DNA from: DASXTW01 sp036505215
Lineage (GTDB): Bacteria > Actinomycetota > UBA4738
Length of the DNA stretch: 14,708 nucleotides
NCBI GenBank assembly: GCA_036505215.1
Contig: DASXTW010000194.1
Span: forward strand, 1 to 14,708
Direction of reading: 5' to 3'
Shown here: positions 12,369-14,708 of the stretch, in pieces
Layout of the letters: the number at the start of each line of letters is the position of its first letter
Position numbering within the stretch: position 1 is the first letter of the stretch
Program-made: the position numbers and the translations under genes
Notes under the pieces: model-generated
The model's database searches: none
What the model was told of the DNA's origin: nothing
Seen by the model: the letters and a program-made list of their open reading frames with translations, nothing else

Positions 12369-12716
12369 TCAGCTTGCCTTCTTGGCCGCGGCCTTGGTGG
12401 CCGTGGCCGTGCTGCCCGCGGCCTTGCGGACGGTGGTGGACGCACCCTTCACCTGGGTACGCGCCGACTTGATCTGGTCCGTAGCTCGCCTGGTGTACGC
12501 GGACCTGCGGACGCTCGACACGAGCTTCTCGCCGCGCCCGGCCAGGCCTGCGTACGCCTTGACGAAGGTCCGACGCTGGCTCTTGGCTGCGCCCGCGGCC
12601 TTGCCCGCCAGCTTCTTGGTCTTCTCAACCACGAGCTGGCCGGCGCCCAGAGGCGCATACACGTAGTAGTCGAGCAGCGCCTTCTTGGTGCCGTACTTGG
12701 TCTTGGCGGTAGGCAT
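12369..12716 (-). CDS. HbhA-like Lys/Ala-rich protein
   Basis: A 115-residue basic protein. The N-terminal half (about 1-45) has a short hydrophobic/aromatic helix, KKALLDYYVYAPLGAGQLVV, followed by a Lys/Ala-rich helix. The C-terminal third (about 85-115) is Ala/Thr/Lys/Arg repeat-like sequence ending ATKAAAKKAS, similar to histone H1-like tails. In mycobacteria the gene directly after the same type of XRE regulator encodes heparin-binding haemagglutinin (HbhA), a surface adhesin with a Lys-rich tail and a role in lipid inclusions. This protein is shorter (HbhA is about 200 residues), so 'HbhA-like' rests on position and composition; a DNA-binding or phasin-like protein is the alternative. 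The ATG at 12716 has GGGAGG 10 nt upstream, inside the end of xre, whose stop is 5 nt before the ATG. Confidence 0.65.
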   Translation of the reverse strand: MPTAKTKYGTKKALLDYYVYAPLGAGQLVVEKTKKLAGKAAGAAKSQRRTFVKAYAGLAGRGEKLVSSVRRSAYTRRATDQIKSARTQVKGASTTVRKAAGSTATATKAAAKKAS

Positions 12717-12721
12717 GTAGA

Positions 12722-13234
12722 TCACACCTCCCTTCGAGGCTTTGTGGCGGGAGAGCGGAGGGGAGCCGGGTGAGGGCTGCGAACAGCCTGAGACTCCACT
12801 CTCCCGCCACGCTTGGGGACGTGCTTGCGGGTGGTCCCACCCTTCATCGCACGCGACTTGCCGGTTCCCCCCCGGCGAGCGGAATCCGTCACCGGTTGAG
12901 GGACCCGGCCAGCCTCCTCCTGGAACGCCCGGTAGATCTGGACGAGAGCCTGCTTCTGCCGTTCGGTGATGGTGAGGTCGCCCATGATGGCGGCGGCGAC
13001 GTCGGGTGCGGGGCGCTCGTCCAGGATCCCCGCCTGCACGTACAGCGTTTCGGCGGAGATCCGCAGGCCCTTGGCGATGGCCTGGAGGATATCCGCGCTC
13101 GGCCTGCGCAACCCGCGCTCGATCTGGGACAGATACGGGATCGAGACGCCGGCGAGCCCCGACATCTTCTTGAGCGACAGGCGGGCTCCCAGCCGCTGGT
13201 TCCTGATGAAGCTTCCGACCTCTCGAACGTTCAT
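12722..13234 (-). CDS. XRE family transcriptional regulator (Rv0474-like)
   Basis: A 170-residue DNA-binding protein. Residues 5-65 form an XRE helix-turn-helix with recognition region MSGLAGVSIPYLSQIERGLR (24-43). Residues 62-108 (SAETLYVQAGIL, then TITERQKQALVQIYRAFQEE) follow the mycobacterial Rv0474 protein closely. Beyond residue 110 comes a basic, Pro- and Gly-rich tail that I do not expect in Rv0474; part of it (about 142-164) is encoded by a long inverted repeat. The ATG at 13234 sits only 6 nt after a -10-like TAGGGT, so the mRNA may be leaderless. The upstream direct repeats overlapping the -35 suggest autoregulation. It is cotranscribed with the HbhA-like gene, as Rv0474 is adjacent to hbhA (Rv0475). 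Confidence 0.9.
   Translation of the reverse strand: MNVREVGSFIRNQRLGARLSLKKMSGLAGVSIPYLSQIERGLRRPSADILQAIAKGLRISAETLYVQAGILDERPAPDVAAAIMGDLTITERQKQALVQIYRAFQEEAGRVPQPVTDSARRGGTGKSRAMKGGTTRKHVPKRGGRVESQAVRSPHPAPLRSPATKPRREV
12744..12810. repeat. Long perfect inverted repeat inside the 3' end of xre
   Basis: Arms GTGGCGGGAGAG (12744-12755) and CTCTCCCGCCAC (12799-12810) are 12-bp perfect complements separated by 43 nt. Inside is a second hairpin, GGCTG-CGAA-CAGCC. The 67-nt unit lies wholly in the coding sequence for residues about 142-164 of the regulator and ends 28 nt before the ATG of the HbhA-like gene. No T-run follows, so it is not a standard terminator. Confidence 0.75.
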
Positions 13235-13240
13235 GGCGTC

Positions 13241-13269
13241 ACCCTAGCAGAAACGTTCAACACTTGCAA
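13241..13269 (-). promoter_or_regulatory. Promoter of xre
   Basis: On the minus strand TTGCAA (13269-13264), a 17-nt spacer and TAGGGT (13246-13241), then 6 nt to the ATG at 13234. The elements are imperfect but well spaced, and they predict a leaderless or nearly leaderless transcript, which is common in actinobacteria. The -35 lies inside one of the direct repeats. Confidence 0.45.
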
Positions 13270-13292
13270 ACTAGTTGGATAACACCTGCAAA
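13259..13292. promoter_or_regulatory. Direct repeat AACACYTGCAAA (two copies, 22-bp period), possible operator of xre
   Basis: AACACTTGCAAA (13259-13270) and AACACCTGCAAA (13281-13292) differ at one position and are 22 bp apart, about two helical turns, so they face the same side of the DNA. The proximal copy covers the -35 of xre. Spacing and position fit binding of two regulator dimers and autorepression. Confidence 0.45.
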
Positions 13293-13315
13293 TGGTGGGC
13301 GGGAACCGTCGGGAG

Positions 13316-14290
13316 TCAGACCCAGGTCAGCTCGAACCCCGCGGCGATTTCCCCAACCGGTTCCCCACCCCCCAGGACGGGCGGCCTGGCGAATGCTGCC
13401 AGCCGGGTGAGACTCCCGTCGTCGAGCACACCCAGAGAATGCAGGACCAGGATCAGGGCGGGTCCGGTTGCCCGCGAAGCGCCGTCGCCGACCTTCACCG
13501 CCACCCCCAGTCCCCGATCCAGGACAGCGGCACACATCAGGCCTTCGGCACCTCCCTTGGCGATGACCTCAGCGGCCTCCTGCATGACGGCCGTGTCCGG
13601 CCGGTTCCGGCCCGCCACCATGTACGGCTCCGCCCGCATGGCGTCGACGGCTCGCTTGGCATACCTCTCGAGCTGCCCGAGGCGTTCGGGGCGGGCCAGC
13701 CGGGCGTAGATCGTGGCCATGGCTCGAAGCGGCATCCCGTGAACCGGCACCCCACACCCGTCCACTCCAACATGAACATGTTCCTCACCGCAGGCTCGTA
13801 GGACGGCTCGCAGGACCTCCTGCTGCAGTGGGTGATCGGGATCTCTGTACGACTCGAGGGGCCACCCTCGAGCCCGACACGCGGCCAGCATCCCGCCGTG
13901 CTTGCCCGAACAGTCGGAGTTGATGCGCTTTCGTTCCGGGTTTGCTGCAAGCGATTCGTCGTCCCAAGGCCGGACGACTGGGCACCGGAGCGCCTCCTCC
14001 TCCACGCCCGCCCGAGCGAGCAAGGACCGGACGGCCTCGATGTGTGCGGGCTCGGCGTTGTGGGACGCGCACATGACGGCGATCTCCCGGTCGGGGAAAT
14101 CGAAGGGGACGAGCGACAGGGAAACCGTGGCCTGCAACGGTTTCATGGAGGATCGGGCGAACATCTGCCTGTCGGGGTCGCCGGCACACGCAACGACGGC
14201 GCCGCCGGCGTCCACCACCGCCACATCGCCGGAATGGACCGATTCCTCCAATCCCGAACGGATCACCCTGGCAAGAGGAACTGGAGGCAT
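13316..14290 (-). CDS. L-asparaginase, Rhizobium etli type II-like family
   Basis: Hydrolyses asparagine to aspartate and ammonia. The 324-residue protein belongs to the family of the R. etli inducible asparaginase, unrelated to E. coli AnsA/AnsB. Motifs: ARSSMKPLQ (45-53) with the S47-x-x-K50 tandem, CASHNAEPAH (74-83), NSDCSGKHGGML (124-135) and VGVDGCGVPVHGMPL (174-188). In the R. etli enzyme the Cys-x-x-Lys and a later Cys bind zinc; the equivalents here are Cys127, Lys130 and Cys179. No signal peptide is visible, so it is cytoplasmic. The ATG at 14290 is only 29 nt from the start of the divergent membrane-protein gene, so their promoters must overlap each other or the coding ends. Its stop lies 81 nt upstream of xre with no clear terminator. 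Confidence 0.93.
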   Translation of the reverse strand: MPPVPLARVIRSGLEESVHSGDVAVVDAGGAVVACAGDPDRQMFARSSMKPLQATVSLSLVPFDFPDREIAVMCASHNAEPAHIEAVRSLLARAGVEEEALRCPVVRPWDDESLAANPERKRINSDCSGKHGGMLAACRARGWPLESYRDPDHPLQQEVLRAVLRACGEEHVHVGVDGCGVPVHGMPLRAMATIYARLARPERLGQLERYAKRAVDAMRAEPYMVAGRNRPDTAVMQEAAEVIAKGGAEGLMCAAVLDRGLGVAVKVGDGASRATGPALILVLHSLGVLDDGSLTRLAAFARPPVLGGGEPVGEIAAGFELTWV

Positions 14291-14319
14291 CGGCTGAGCC
14301 TATCGGTGGAACACTTCCT

Positions 14320-14646
14320 GTGCATGGGCAGAACGACGAAGACGAGGAAGCAAGCACACTTGGTCATAGGCGAATCGAGTCGTTTCTCCCCCGGCCCCTA
14401 AGGAACGTCGTGGAGCGGGCTCACAGCAACGACGTGTTCGTGTACGCGGCAGCCCTGGCCTCTCTCACGGCAGCGACAGGGATCTCCGTCCTGTCGTTCC
14501 TGGTCGCGCTGTACGTGATCCTGGGAGCGAACTTCCAGGAGCACTACGCCACGAGCGGCCAGGCCGAGCTGGTGCTGCTGGCGGTGTGGCTGTTCCTCGC
14601 CAACGTCCTGGTACTGGCGGCCTATCGGGTGGCCCTGGAGACATGA
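14320..14646 (+). CDS. Small membrane protein with two predicted helices, unknown function
   Basis: A 108-residue protein. Residues 1-36 are polar, starting with an acidic run (NDEDEE) and followed by a basic stretch. Two hydrophobic segments follow, about 38-70 (VYAAALASLT to VALYVILGA) and about 82-105 (AELVLLAVWLFLANVLVLAA), joined by a short polar loop. The GTG at 14320 has GGTGGA 9 nt upstream; a later GTG near codon 30 would leave just the membrane part. It is divergent from the asparaginase gene with only 29 nt between. I recognise no family. The coding assignment rests on the hydrophobic pattern, the ribosome site and the ATGA overlap with a further open frame. Confidence 0.6.
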   Translation: MHGQNDEDEEASTLGHRRIESFLPRPLRNVVERAHSNDVFVYAAALASLTAATGISVLSFLVALYVILGANFQEHYATSGQAELVLLAVWLFLANVLVLAAYRVALET

Positions 14647-14708
14647 GACCAGCGGAAAGGTCGAGAAGGATCACACGGTCTGGGGGATCTGCGAGGGATC
14701 CTCGCGAT
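14643..14708 (+). CDS. Possible start of a further gene, cut by the window edge
   Basis: An ATG at 14643 overlaps the stop of the small membrane protein gene in the ATGA arrangement used elsewhere in this window, and the frame stays open for the remaining 22 codons. The visible residues are Arg- and Ser-rich and show no family. A GCGAGG-GAT-CCTCGC palindrome (14691-14705) falls inside it. Too short to judge. Confidence 0.22.
   Translation, partial: MRPAERSRRITRSGGSARDPRD

Noticed and set aside
1..14708. CRISPR arrays, tRNA genes, insertion sequences or attachment sites
   Set aside because: No regularly spaced repeats, T-loop-like GGTTCGA segments in a cloverleaf context, transposase frames or integrase genes were seen.

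Overview
The window is GC-rich, compact, and dominated by genes on the minus strand with ATGA overlaps and GTG starts. It reads as chromosome of a member of the Actinomycetota. The best taxonomic markers are an MshA-type glycosyltransferase (mycothiol pathway) and an XRE regulator directly followed by a Lys/Ala-rich HbhA-like gene, the arrangement of Rv0474-Rv0475 in mycobacteria. No transposase, integrase, phage gene, CRISPR array, tRNA or rRNA was seen, so this looks like ordinary chromosome rather than an island. The genus cannot be named from the sequence alone.

Layout, left to right. (1) 1-3958, minus: CPBP membrane protease, gluconate 2-dehydrogenase subunit 3-like protein, GMC oxidoreductase, SCP2 sterol-carrier protein and a zinc alcohol dehydrogenase that runs off the left edge. 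The last four suggest oxidation of an alcohol, sugar or lipid-like substrate. (2) 4102-4923, plus: a fumarylacetoacetate hydrolase (FAH) family protein with altered active-site residues. (3) 4949-7936, minus: a 37-aa basic protein, homogentisate 1,2-dioxygenase, a maleylacetate reductase-type dehydrogenase and a membrane-anchored Rieske-like protein without cluster ligands. Together with the FAH-family gene this is an aromatic ring-cleavage locus. (4) 8052-9820, minus: proline dehydrogenase overlapping pyrroline-5-carboxylate reductase. (5) 9911-10220, minus: a 437-nt gene-free stretch with a promoter and a highly structured RNA of about 275 nt, ending in a terminator-like stem that competes with an alternative stem. 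It is either a free-standing ncRNA or a leader of the proline genes. (6) 10258-12188, minus: mshA and an overlapping GNAT acetyltransferase. (7) 12281-13292, minus: xre and the HbhA-like gene with a repeat-containing promoter and tandem terminators. (8) 13316-14290, minus: an asparaginase; divergent from it a small two-helix membrane protein and possibly the start of another gene.

The strongest candidates for something undescribed are the structured RNA upstream of the proline genes, the near-identical hairpin plus Shine-Dalgarno leader carried by both the 37-aa gene and the homogentisate dioxygenase gene, the cluster-less Rieske-like protein, and the long perfect inverted repeat inside the 3' end of xre.
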